From Hydra vulgaris (taxonomy: Eukaryota; Cnidaria; Hydrozoa; Anthoathecata; Hydridae), in assembly GCF_038396675.1 (NCBI RefSeq), contig NC_088934.1, positions 32,882,001-32,946,000 on the forward strand: a stretch of 64,000 bases of DNA, written 5' to 3'. This document shows, one piece after another, positions 43,362 to 54,299 of this stretch (position 1 is its first letter; every line of letters starts with the position of its first letter). Under the pieces are notes generated by a model that was not told the DNA's origin, ran no database searches, and saw nothing but the letters and a program-made list of their open reading frames with translations. The translations under genes and the position numbers were made by a program.

Positions 43362-44440
43362 GCCCTTTGTCTTTTGTCTATTAGTTTATTTTCTCGTTAC
43401 GTAATTTATGGATGATCCCTTGCCGAAGAGTTTTTTAAACGATTTTCAAACAATTTCATTATTAGGGTTTTCCCCTTGAAATAATGTTTGCGTCTTAGTT
43501 CAATTTTTGGCAAAATAAAAATTGTAATTAAACGAAGGACACCGCTTTTCTTCTTTGTTTTATTTTTATTTCCATTAAAATATTTTGTTTTCATTTACCG
43601 CAAGATCAAATTTATTAGCACTATTTTCTTACTAAATCCAAATAAAAAATAAAAATTGTTATTTTGGTTTTAAGTTTTTATCAGTAAAACTTGTATCATA
43701 ATTTTTAAATTTACATATCTTATATCTATAGCACTAATATTAATTTTATTTTTAAAATAAATCAAATATAAGTTAGACTTTTAAAGCATTTACTTATTGT
43801 TATTTTTATTCGGTTATTATATGTTTTACAAACGGTTATGTATAAAAACATCGATCTACGTAAAAATTAACTGTAAAAGGGAAAATCCAAACATAACGTT
43901 AAACTCGATTTAAAGTTATTATAAAGAGTTTTTTTGTTTGACGTCATTTGTTAACTACAAAAGCGTTTTATCACACATTTAAAAAATCAACTATCCGGAA
44001 ATTACCTTCGAGAAAATGTGAAACTTATTTTCTAAGGATTATTTAACACTCTAAACACTCAACACTTAGAAATCATATAAATTATTTTGACTATTTCACC
44101 TAAAAATCTAGTTTAATTTAATTTATAAACTCTATTTAATTAAGTATTACAATACTTTACTTTTTTTATAGAAAAATGCTTGCCAAAAATTTTCTTTTTT
44201 AGCACATTAAGATATACATTAAGATTTTCTTAAATTCACAAAAAGCTTTTTTTATTCTCGGATTTTTCCGGATATGTCTTCAAAATACTTTTCCGAATTT
44301 TTCCAGATATAATTAGGAAAAATTTTTCAGGATATTTTAAATATGACCAGGATAATCTATATTAAACCATCGTGTACGATCTAAAGTTTGTTTCTTCAGA
44401 AACTAGTCGTAAGCTCCGATAAACAAAATACATAGTGGAT
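43362..44440. other. A+T-rich DNA inside Mutator-like copy b
   Basis: No gene is seen. At 43396-43417 a lone motif, ACGTAATTTATGGATGATCC, looks like the inverted terminus of another transposon family (see findings), but I found no convincing partner end. Confidence 0.4.
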
Positions 44441-44449
44441 GGAGACTCT

Positions 44450-45134
44450 AAGTCATATACCGATATTATTGCTAGAGATCCATATGATGGCATAGTTGTT
44501 GAGAGATTAGAAGGTGTGGGACATTTAAAAGCGAGTTAGAGGGCGGTTACGAAAACTCGAAGCAATAAATAAAAGGAAATTATCTGACGGAAAAACATTA
44601 GGAGGTGCAGGTCGTCTAACTGGAAAAGTTATAAATAAATTGCAAAACTATTTTGGTATTGCAGTTCGACAATCAACAGGTTCTACTGTTTACCAATTGA
44701 AAAAAGCTATTGGAGCAGTGCTTTTCCATTGCTCTGAAGCAAAAGATATTGAAACAAGGCGCCAAATGTCCCCTCGTACTTCTGATAGTTGGTGTAAATA
44801 TCAGACTGAAACAAAAAATGGTACAGCAACTTGTAAACTTAAGGGAGGAATACCAATTGTTGTCCTTGAAGAAATAAAGCCTGCTTTTTTAAGTTTGAGT
44901 GATGACAATTTATTAAAAAAATGTCTTCATGGCAAAATTCAAAACAACAATGAGTCACTAAATGGAATGATTTGGAATCGGTGTCCAAAAGATATCTATG
45001 TTTGTAAAACGACTGTTAAGTTAGGTGCAGCTTCTGCAGTTATAAACTTTAATGACGGTTCAACTAGTATTCTAAAGGTTTTAGAGGGCTTAGGTATTGT
45101 TCCAGGATTTTATGCAAACGAGTTCTGTGTTTAA
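44450..45134 (+). pseudogene. Mutator-like transposase, C-terminal part (copy b)
   Basis: DGDSKSYTDIIARDPYDGIV and RLEGVGHLKAS start the region; after a frameshift near 44530 another frame gives RLRKLEAINKRKL and then a 164-codon open block (QNYFGIAVRQSTGSTVYQLK ... GNMIWNRCPKDIYVCK-like 'ESLNGMIWNRCPKDIY', VINFNDGSTSILKVLEGLGI). It closely parallels copy a and ends at 45134. The long open part makes it the best preserved of the three copies, but it lacks an intact N-terminus. Confidence 0.8.
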
Positions 45135-45139
45135 AATAA

Positions 45140-45929
45140 CAACCGAAAAGTAATGTCGATGGAAAGGAAATCGCTTGATATTGTTAAGCAACAAAGTTGT
45201 TCATTTATGATAATTAATCAAGGAAAACATTTTTTTTTTCTTTGAAAGAAATTTAGAGGTATTTTAGTTTATTATTACTGCATTTATCTCAAAATTGAAA
45301 TTTTTGGACGGTGTGTCATAACTTTTGATTAATTTGAGCTTTACACTAAAAATTTTGTATCGAGGTTACTTTTTGTAAGACACAGGTTTAGAACCAACAT
45401 TTAAAAAAAAAATAATTTTTGGTCCAGAGTTACCCAAGCCAAAAGTTTTATTTCAAAGCCTTTTCAAAAGCACGGCATTTGAATTTTATTTATCTTAGAC
45501 CTAGTTATGCAATCAGGCTAATTCTGCTTCCATACATGTAAAATTATACAATATACAAACTGCAAAAATTTTGTTATCATTCTACTGGTGGTTTTTTCTG
45601 AATTTGACGCACCGCAAAGTGACCATTTTAGGACCTTTGGAGCCAAAAAAGGGTTTTTTTGTAATTTTTAATAGATTTGGTACTGGAAAATAAAACGCCT
45701 TAGCAACGGCCCTTAGAGATATATTTATTGCAATATCTTGAAAAATACAAGTCTTATTTATATAGTTTTTTGTGTGCTTATAACAAAATATTTCCTCAAG
45801 AACTCTTCTTGGTTTCCGATCTAATATCCATATATTGAAACCTTATATTCATTTTTGTAAGATATAGATAATTAGCCTTTATTAAAATTTTCTTTCATTG
45901 ATGGATGTTTTCGATTAGTTTCCTGATAA
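45140..45929. other. Region between Mutator-like copies, no gene seen
   Basis: A+T-rich DNA without RNA gene or open frame of note. It probably contains the terminal regions of copies b and c, but I could not define inverted ends. Confidence 0.4.
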
Positions 45930-47115
45930 ATGGGTTCAAAAAAAAGATATGCTGAAGCAAGAGCAAAGAAAAGAAAATTTCATAAGTTAAAAAATCATTC
46001 TTTGAATAGTTCACATGCTTTACAACAAACTATTTTGTCTGCACATTCACCAAGCAATGTAGCTAAATTGGCATCAGGAAAAAAAAAAAAAAACTTGCCT
46101 CTTAGATGTAGCAAACTTTGATGATATAGAAAAAGAGTGTAATACAATTATGAACTCAAATTTATTTTCAAGTTTGTTAAAAACAATTGGAAGATGCCCT
46201 AGAATGTATTTCTTCAATCAATATTGTATCAATATGCTTACCTAATTTCTTTTCAAGATTGTACCTTCTCGATGAACTTTTTAACTTCGAAATCAATAGA
46301 AGAGAATTAAAATGAAATAATCAAAGGTAAAAAATCGAAAGAGATTATGTTAGCTTTTCAAGAAATGGGGCAAGAGTACACAGTAATTAATACTTTTTGT
46401 CGTTTAATAAATATGCCTCCTGGCATGACTAAAGGTGGTTACGAAAACATTAATAATAAACTTTCCGATACTTACATTGAAATCTCTAGAGTGAGTAAAA
46501 AAAAGCCTCAGAGGACATACGTAAGTTAAATGATGAATCATTAATTGGCAATTTTGCTGTTAGTTTAGATTCATGACAGAGGATACTTCTAAATGAATAG
46601 TATAGTCAAAGCAATATCTCATGGAAATTGTATTGATGCTGTTGTCGAGACAAAAAGTTGTTATCCCTGCAAGATATGGTAAAGAAGAAAAAGTACTCCA
46701 GCTTACAATAACTAGAAGACCAAACATTATTCATAAGGATAGCGCAGGAAGTATGAAATCTGTAGGCGCTTTACAAATATGCAACCGATCTGTCTAGGAG
46801 CTTAAACTCAAATACATGACATACGTTGGAGATGCAGATACCAAGTCTTATATGCAAGTTTGTGATGCAAATCCATACACAGGAGAAATTATTGAGAAAA
46901 AGATCTTGGCTTTGATGAAATGCTAAAAAAATGTTTGCATGGCCAAACTCAAAATGCCAATGAATTTCTGAATGGGATGATTTGGACTTGCGCACCGAAG
47001 AGTTCATGTGGAAAGAACAGTTGTTGAGATTGCTTTGGCCTCTGCAATAATTAGCTTCATTAATAGAGTTCAGGGTTTACTACCAGTGTTTGAAAAATGC
47101 AATGTTACGCATGGA
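45930..47115 (+). pseudogene. Mutator-like transposase, copy c, strongly decayed
   Basis: Begins MGSKKRYAEARAKKRKFHKL, a basic N-terminus; then LLKTIGRCP (about 46170-46200), MLAFQEMGQEYTVINTFCRL with NMPPGMTKGGYENINNK (46347-46500), CDANPYTGEIIEKK (about 46860-46905), and ALASAIISFINRVQG (about 47035). The order matches copies a and b. Many stops separate the blocks. A Tc1/mariner element begins just after it. Confidence 0.75.
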
Positions 47116-47122
47116 TACTTTA

Positions 47123-48424
47123 ACGGGTGATGCGGAATTTATCGGACAAATCCTAATTTCATTATTTGAGCATAATAATTAGTTTTTGTGGCTTATCTTT
47201 GATTTTATCACAAAAACTGATAATTACTGGAGCATAATAATCAGTTTTTGTGGTAAAATGAGGTTAAATGCAGCTGAACGAGAATCTTTTCGAATGCGAC
47301 TAAAAATGTTTTTTGTAAATAAACCTAAAATAAAAAAAAAATCGTAAATCATTTTGAAAAGGAAGGATTTGCTAGAAGTACAATATATGATAACCTAAAA
47401 AGACTTGAAACTGTTCAATCGTTTTCTAATAGAAAGCACCCTGGTCGTCCGACATCCTGGACTAGAGAAAAGAAAGCTGAATTAACGAGACTTGTCAACA
47501 ATCGAAAAAGGGTCAGAAAGAGAAAAATAGGTATTAAATTCGGTGTAAATCAATCGGCAATTGGTCGTCAGTTAAAAAAAGGAATATTAAATATAGAAAA
47601 CGTTAAAAGACTCCAAAATACACTATAGAACAACAAATAAAGGCAAAGAAAAGAAGCAGGAAACTAGTTAACCGACTCTATAGCACAAAATCGCTTCTAG
47701 TCATCGATGACGAAAAATACTTTTGTTTTGCAGGGGACAACATGCCTGGAAATTCTGGATACTACACAAACAACAAAAAGACATGCCCAGAAAGTGTTCG
47801 TTTTATAGGAAAAGAGAAACTTCCAAAAAAATTATTAATGTGGATAGCCATATCTGACCGTGGTATGTCCGAGCCATTGTTTCGCACTTCCAAGGCTGTA
47901 GCGATCAATTCATCAATCTATATTAATGAATGTTTAGAAAAACGACTTCTTCCATTTATTCACAAGTATCATAGAGACTTTAACTATTTATTTTGGCCAG
48001 ATTTAGCAAGTTCTCATTATTCTAAAGATTCTCTAAATTGGATGGACTAATATGTCTATTACGTTGATAAAGAATCCAATCCCCCAAATGTGCCTCAAGC
48101 ATGACCAATTGAAAATTTTTGGGGACATTTGGCACAGAAGGTTTACGAGGGAGATTGGCAAGCTTCAACAGAGCAAGTTTTGATTGATCGCATTGAACTA
48201 AAACTACAAGAAACTGATTTAAACTTTTTACAGTCGCATATTAAAGGCGTCAGAGCAAAATTAAGATCAATTGCAGATGGTGGTGTTTTCTCATATAAAA
48301 AATAATATATTTTTATTAAAAAATAAATGCTTTATTTCAAAAAAAAAATAATAGTAGTTTGTTTTTTAATTATAAATAAGTTATTGACGTTTTTATTTTG
48401 TCCTATAACTTCCGCATCACCCGT
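47123..48424 (+). mobile_element. Tc1/mariner element, TA flanked
   Basis: Left ACGGGTGATGCGGAATTTAT and right (inverted) ACGGGTGATGCGGAAGTTAT are almost identical; TA flanks both sides (47121-47122 and 48425-48426). An internal copy of CATAATAATTAGTTTTTGTG occurs twice near the left end (47170 and 47234). The 1.3-kb element encodes a decayed plus-strand transposase. Confidence 0.92.
47257..48305 (+). pseudogene. Tc1/mariner transposase, degenerate
   Basis: MRLNAAERESFRMRLKMFF begins the frame; an HTH region with IVNHFEKEGFARSTIYDNLK and HPGRPTSWTREKKAELTRLV follows in another frame. The catalytic region has NMPGNSGYYTNNKKTCPESV, KKLLMWIAISDRGMSEPLFR and LFWPDLASSHYSKDSLNWMD (second Asp). 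After a stop, NPPNVPQA*PIENFWGHLAQ holds the Glu/Asp-containing third motif, where TGA replaces the Arg codon CGA. The frame ends GVRAKLRSIADGGVFSYKK at 48305. It has at least one frameshift and three stops. Confidence 0.85.
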
Positions 48425-48754
48425 TACAACAAAGAGTTCTCTAAATGTAAATTATGTACAGCTTATAAAAAAGAGAGATAAAAAGTGCAGAGATAAAAGG
48501 TGCCACAAAAAACAGGAGGAAAAAGCTAAGAGCTATTAAAATTTTTTTTATTAAAATAATGAAGCAGAAGATGTTGCATACAACAGTGGTGGTTTTTAGT
48601 AGGTTTTATTGTGTGAAAAATTTAATGTACTCTTAGTACTTTTTTAACTTGTGTTTTTCTAGCGATTAACTTTTTGTATCTTTTAATTTTTTAATTCTCA
48701 ACTTAATTTTTAATTCTCAACTTAATATTCGTTACAGTGTATTTATATAAATAT

Positions 48755-48890
48755 CTAGAAAAAACAAGGGACTTGGTGATAGGACAAACCTGTCTTCTTC
48801 TCGTTCTTGCCATCTTTATATATTATAAAACACTGAACTTGTAAATATCTGTACGGGTAAATAAATGGAAAAAAAAAATTTAGAAAAAAA
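48755..48890 (+). repeat. LINE 3' tail copy 1
   Basis: GGGACTTGGTGATAGGACAA followed by CTGTCTTCTTCTCGTTCTTG recurs at about 50479-50525 in a diverged form. It ends in AATAAATGG and an A-run (48866-48880). The second copy lies just downstream of LINE reverse-transcriptase coding sequence, so this is probably a LINE 3' UTR. Confidence 0.55.
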
Positions 48891-49823
48891 TATGACCGCC
48901 GTTTTCCTTATATCCGATTTCTGAGTATATAGGCTCTCTAAGGTAACCAAGATGAAAACTATGTGTTCTTTAGAAATGTCTGTATTTTTACATCTCCTGA
49001 AGTGTTTTACGTATATGTAAAAATAAGATCTGATTATCCCTTATTTATATTCTTTGGATTAACTTATTATTGTTTAATTAGCTTATTCTTTGGATTGACT
49101 TATTATTACGGATTTTTTTTTGCTGGGAGGCTAGGATGACCCGACGACGGGCCTGTGTTAAAATTTTTTTTCAAAAATTGATTTGTTTATATTTCCACAT
49201 TATTTGTTTTACAATATAAACTTTATTGTACAACTGACGTTTAATTGTTCAACTTATGCTGGAAAATGTTAAGAAATCGTTACCAACTTTGGAAATTAAA
49301 GTTTGGTATACGGTGTTTTTTTTAATAGTATGTTGTTGTTTATTTACAATAAAGTTAATAAAACGGCAACAAATTTTTCCACTGCGTGATAAAATAGAGA
49401 TTAAGAGCATGAAAACCTTTCTACGAAATTTTGTACATAATTAATGGGTGTAGAAGATGAATTTGTTAGAAAAATTATTCAACATATTTTCGATACTGAT
49501 TCACTTTGAGAAATCGAAACATTTTTTTAATACCTAAGTAAAAAAGTTACCAGGTTTTGCAGTTAATCTGGTAGTTTTTTGCACCAGCCTGGTGGTTTTT
49601 TGCATTTAATCTGGTGTTGAAAAATTTAAATCAAATTTCTAACGCAAGCTATGAGTTGCTTAAAAAATTTGTAATAAATAATTACAGTAAAGTAAAGATT
49701 AAATTAAAAAAATGTAACAAAAAAAACTCGAAGTGTATAGAGTAAAAAGTATCAACTTTTGTTTAAAAATTATTTATTAAATAAAAAGCAATGCATTCAA
49801 TATGAAACAACAAAAGCAACAAA

Positions 49824-50171
49824 ATGTACCGCAACTTGCAAGGTTTTTCAAGGGTCGAACTTGGAACCCAAAAAATCTACAGTAAACAAAAACATTCCTT
49901 TAGAATTGTCTTTAGAGTAAATAGAAAAGTGTCTTGTAAAACTCTCTTATGCAAACTTGGAGCGTTGAATGCATACAAAACTTATATAGATCTTGTTTTA
50001 CAGTTTATGTACAAAATAAAATATAGACTGTCTGTACCCATATTTCAATCCTATTTTAGCCAAATAAGCCATAAATACCCTTCTAGAATCTCATATAACA
50101 ACCTTATCACCCCAAAGTTTACATTAAAGCTAAATCCATACTCAGTCAAAGATTGTGGACTTTATATGTGA
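49824..50171 (+). pseudogene. Non-LTR retrotransposon reverse-transcriptase ORF, 3' end
   Basis: 115 codons. CKTLLCKLGALNAYKTYIDL, LVLQFMYKIKYRLSVPIF and SQISHKYPSRISYNNLITPK resemble the C-terminus of CR1/L2-type LINE ORF2, where a 'HKYPTR' motif precedes 'GP.LWN'. The end of the ORF is mutated (KDCGLYM). The 5' remainder is absent, as in typical 5'-truncated copies. Confidence 0.65.
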
Positions 50172-50439
50172 AAAATTTTCCCCTAGGATGTTAATAATAA
50201 GAAAAATACACTTAAACAATTCAATTTTTAATCAAAGCGTTTTTTATTGTCTACGGAGTTAAATTTTCTTTTTTTTTTCTTCAGTAAAATAAAACACAAT
50301 TTATTCCTTTAATACCTTTTACTTTTATTTGTTCTAAATTTATTTTTCAAAAAGAACGCATCTATAAACCTTATTATGAAACGTAGTTTTTACACATTAT
50401 ATATATATTTTTTCACAAGGATTTATCACGATTTTGTAT

Positions 50440-50600
50440 ATACATTATTGTAAAAAACAACCTGAAATGAAGGCATAACGGGGCTCGGCGATAAGACGAA
50501 CCATGTCTCCTTCTTGCTCTAGTCAATTTTTTTTACTATTTATGATATCTTATAAATTGTTACTTTCTACGGCAAAATCAAAAAAAAATCTAAATAAAAA
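50440..50600 (+). repeat. LINE 3' tail copy 2
   Basis: GGCATAACGGGGCTCGGCGA continues TAAGACGAACCATGTCTCCT and resembles 48769-48815. It ends near an A-run at 50580-50605 and follows the LINE ORF fragment by about 270 bp. Confidence 0.5.
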
Positions 50601-50802
50601 AAATAACCTTGTTGTTGTGCAACTGAATGTATGACATTTCTACAACCAGTTAGAAACCAAACTTTAGTCGTTATGAGTTAGCAATTGATATAATAAAGTT
50701 GGGAAATAAGATATTTTACGAAAAAAAACTGATGAAGCTTTTTTCGTAAATATCTAACGGTAGCACTTGAATTATTTAGTTCTAGCAAGATTTAAAATTT
50801 TT

Positions 50803-50885
50803 TACCAGAAGTGGGGTTCGAACCCACGCGGACATTCGTCCATTGGATCTTAAGTCCAACGCCTTAACCACTCGGCCATCCTGAT
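50803..50885 (-). tRNA. tRNA-Leu(UAA), second copy
   Basis: 83 nt on the minus strand, nearly identical to 23027-23109: same A box, anticodon loop CTTAAGA and B box. Differences include the acceptor (ATCAGGA, giving a T-G pair at position 2) and one variable-arm base (GGACGAATGTCC). A T4 run follows within about 10 nt. It is probably functional. Confidence 0.94.
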
Positions 50886-52350
50886 GACATTCTAACTTAT
50901 AAGTAAAAATTTACATAGAAAGAAATTTGAACGGGAAAAAACGTTATTTGTTATTTTGTTTAATGTATGATTTGTATTATGATTTAATTATGTTTTGTAT
51001 TATGCATTATTTTGTTTATGTGAAGTTAATTTCAAAAAAATTTTAACTCTATCCGGTGATCCGGTCTTTATCCGGTTCAAATAAAAATCTAATGCAAAAA
51101 AAAGTTTCATGTTTGAGAAATACCGCTATAATACCGCTATAAAGCCGCTATAAAAATGCTATAAGGCCGGTAAAAAGCCGCTACACCGGTATAAAGCCGC
51201 TATAAAAATTGCATTAAAAGAACAACAATAGTACAGTTTCTGTAAAATGGCGGACGGATTTTTAAGGCGAAAAATTTTTTAATAAGGATTTTTTTTATTA
51301 ATAAAAAAATTTTTTAAATTTAAACTATGTAACTTTAGTAATTAATATTAAGTTCATCCTCTTATGAAACTCTTTTTGGGTTAAGTAACTATCAGAAGCA
51401 CTAAAAAAATATTAAAAATTAAACAGTTACGTTTGAGATATAGAACAAAACAGTTAAAAAAGTATGGTTCCTGCTTTAACTTTTACCTTTAAATCAAAAA
51501 AATTCTGTTCCTCTAACGTTTTTTGTGGTCTGCAATTAACTATGCTGATAAAGCATAGAATGAAAGACCTGAAATTAAATTTAGCTTTTGAATTTTATGC
51601 GAAATGATAAAGTATTTCGAAAAACAAGAAACAGAATAAAGAAAAAGTACAAATTATAAACTTAGATTTTTTTTAAAATAAAAAAACTGTTTTTAATCAA
51701 AATGAAAGTAGAACATTTATTCTTTAAATAAATATGTTAATACGTGATTTCACGCGTGTTTGTTGAATTAATAGTGAATAAAATAAGCTAAAATAAGCTG
51801 CTTTTTATAATCTGGATAAGCGCTGGAATAAAACTGTTTTTACCTTTTAGAAGTCCCTATATGCTACAGTAACTCCTTACTCTCTGAAGTCACTCCAAGG
51901 CTGTTCTTCTTTTTGAATAAACTTTGCTTTATGATGAAAGACTGTGTGAGCTTTTAGCGTTACTAAAATTGATAAAGAAAGATAGGAGATTTTGAAGATT
52001 TCCGGTTAAAAAAAAAAATTGCTAAATAAATAACATGCTATTTCATCCGGAACAAGACTAAAAATTGTAAAATACTCTTCATTTATAAAACCTAAGTTTG
52101 ATGCTGAATTTGAAAACTGATTTTGATAATTGCTGATTCCAAAATCCAAAATCCTAATGTTTGTATTATGAAGTTTGAGAATGTTTATTGCTGATTTATG
52201 TCATAACTTTTACCTGGTTCATAGTTGGTTTTATGGTTAACCTTGATTTCAATTAACTCAGGTATGCATTTAATGACAGCATAAAACTTAAGTTTAATTG
52301 AAACTTCAAGGACTTTGTATAAGATGCCCTATAAAATGTAAAAAAAAGTA
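50886..52350. other. No gene seen
   Basis: A+T-rich DNA with the short tandem repeat described separately. Open frames are short. No paired transposon ends were recognised. Confidence 0.4.
51119..51205. repeat. ACCGCTATAAA-type short tandem repeat
   Basis: About seven degenerate units of roughly 10-13 bp, such as TACCGCTATAA, GCCGCTATAAAAAT and GCCGCTACACCGGTATAAA. CCGGT-containing variants lie just upstream (51052-51080). Confidence 0.75.
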
Positions 52351-52354
52351 TTTT

Positions 52355-52430
52355 CAAAGAGGTGGGGATTGAACGCGGAACTTCATGTCTTTCGCGAGTA
52401 AAATTTCAGCTGTGACACTCACGCCTTAAC
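52355..52430 (-). repeat. tRNA-like remnant
   Basis: The minus strand has AAGGCGTGAGTGTCACAGCT (A box-like) and GTTCCGCGTTCAATCCCC (B box-like) at tRNA spacing, but no convincing cloverleaf. It is likely a SINE head fragment or tRNA pseudogene. Confidence 0.5.
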
Positions 52431-53428
52431 TTTACACACTTGTATTAACTTTTAAGTAAATTCAAGTATTTTAGCTTCTTCAATCAGTCTCGAAATCGGT
52501 GCCATTGGGAAATTGTCGTCATTTTATAAAAAGATACAGCTTTAAAATTAATCTCCAACATTAGAAACACTCTTACATTTTTATTCATTAAAGGATCACT
52601 TTCACTAACATTGGCTTCATTGACATTATCAATCTTACCCGTTTCCCAACAAAATATTCTTCTTCACCATGAAAATCTTCTATAACGCCTTTCAAATGCA
52701 AAATTTTTTTCTTTTTAAATGACCTCTTCATCCTTCTCGGGGAACATTCTAATGAGAATATTTTCACCATAAGCAAAATAACTGTTATTATCTTTAACTT
52801 TAAAATAAAACTAAAAAACCCATCTGTAAAAGCCATGAAACATTAATAGTTTTGAACATAAATAATATAAAGTAATAAGTAATATAAGTTATATAAAAAA
52901 AATTTTAGTTACGTATTAGTTTTTTGTTCTGAGCATTTAAATCAGAAACTTTATTGATTTACTTAAAAAATCTTTTATTTGCTATTTTACCACTGCTCAA
53001 AAAACCAAAAGCTTTTTTTTTTTTTTTTTTTTTTAATTTTTTTAACTAACTACTTTAACACTTTCAACTTTAACATGTAAATAAAAATCACCTAGTGTGT
53101 TTTTAAGTGATATTTATTAAAAGACTTTGTCATTCTCCTATTTAACATACCATTTATCTGTCTTGTTTTACAAGTTCTTCAAATGTTCATCAAATAACTT
53201 TGATAATTGTTCTTCAATGACTTACTTATAATAAGATAAAATAAAATTGAAAAGTTATTTAAAGAAACATTTTTCTTATAAAATACAGAGACATCATAAG
53301 TTAAGGAGACTTGTCTTTTTTTGTTTGTTTTTTTATTTAGATATACTTTTTGAGTTTAAAACAATTTTTTCCTTAATATTAAAAACAAATGTTTTAACAG
53401 AATTGATGAAAACTAGTTTTTGATATTT

Positions 53429-54299
53429 GTAGATGGATGGATGAGAACTTTAGTTTTTAATTTATAAATGAAATAAAATTGCATTGCAAAATTTATAATT
53501 ATTGTGTAAGCTTTGCATAGTTTCGATGTTTTTTTTTTTAAATTTGGCTAACCTACCTTAACACTTTTTGTTTTGAAAATCTTAACGTACTAGTTTATCA
53601 TAAATTATAGTAAAGTAAATTTGAGTAATACAATTATTACTACTAGTTTTTTTTATAATATAACTGAATTATGAAATTATTTTAAAATATAGTCATTATA
53701 AGGTATTGTAACCATTAATTAAGCAGATTTCTAATCAAAACAATCACATCATTTAGTTGTTTGATTAGAACATAATAATGAGTAATAATAATAGAGTAGT
53801 CTGTGTCCACACTCGAGGGTGGAAAGAAAAAATCTGTAAGCTTTTTATTTAGGCCAGCAAGCCAGGTCAGCAAAATGGAAAGAGTTCAATGTTCCTTTTG
53901 TAATGATGTTATGTCGAAAAGTGGAACACGAATGGCCATGTATATTAAGAAATGTAGAAAATTTCCATTTGAAGTCAAGTGCAAATTTTTAAATGATGAC
54001 ACAGTCATGTTTAAAAAACCATGACAGAGTAAAGCAACATGCAAATTTAAAAACCTTTTAAGTAAGCATTGTAATAGTAAAAATGTCAAAAACATTATTT
54101 AAGACCCTATGAAACATTCAGAACCAATTTTTCTAAAAATTGATAAACCCTGTTCAATGTTTGATAGCATGAAACAATGTGAAAAGTTATCTTTTGATGT
54201 TTATTAAAACTATGCAGAACTTATACAATACTTATAAATTTTGCAATGCAATCTTATTTCATTTATAAATTAAAAAACTTAAGTTCTCATTCATTCTAC
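53429..54299. repeat. 95-bp inverted repeats bracketing the hAT zinc-finger region
   Basis: 53429-53523 and 54205-54299 are inverted copies with only scattered differences (landmarks: TTTATAAATGAAATAA and TTGCATTGCAAAATTTATAA). They enclose 680 bp containing the BED-finger part of the hAT gene. They may be ends of a nested non-autonomous element, or a fold-back of intron sequence. Confidence 0.8.

Noticed and set aside
49256-49444. 62-codon frame with one hydrophobic segment
   Set aside because: A single membrane-like stretch in A+T-rich DNA is common by chance; there is no splice, promoter or family support.
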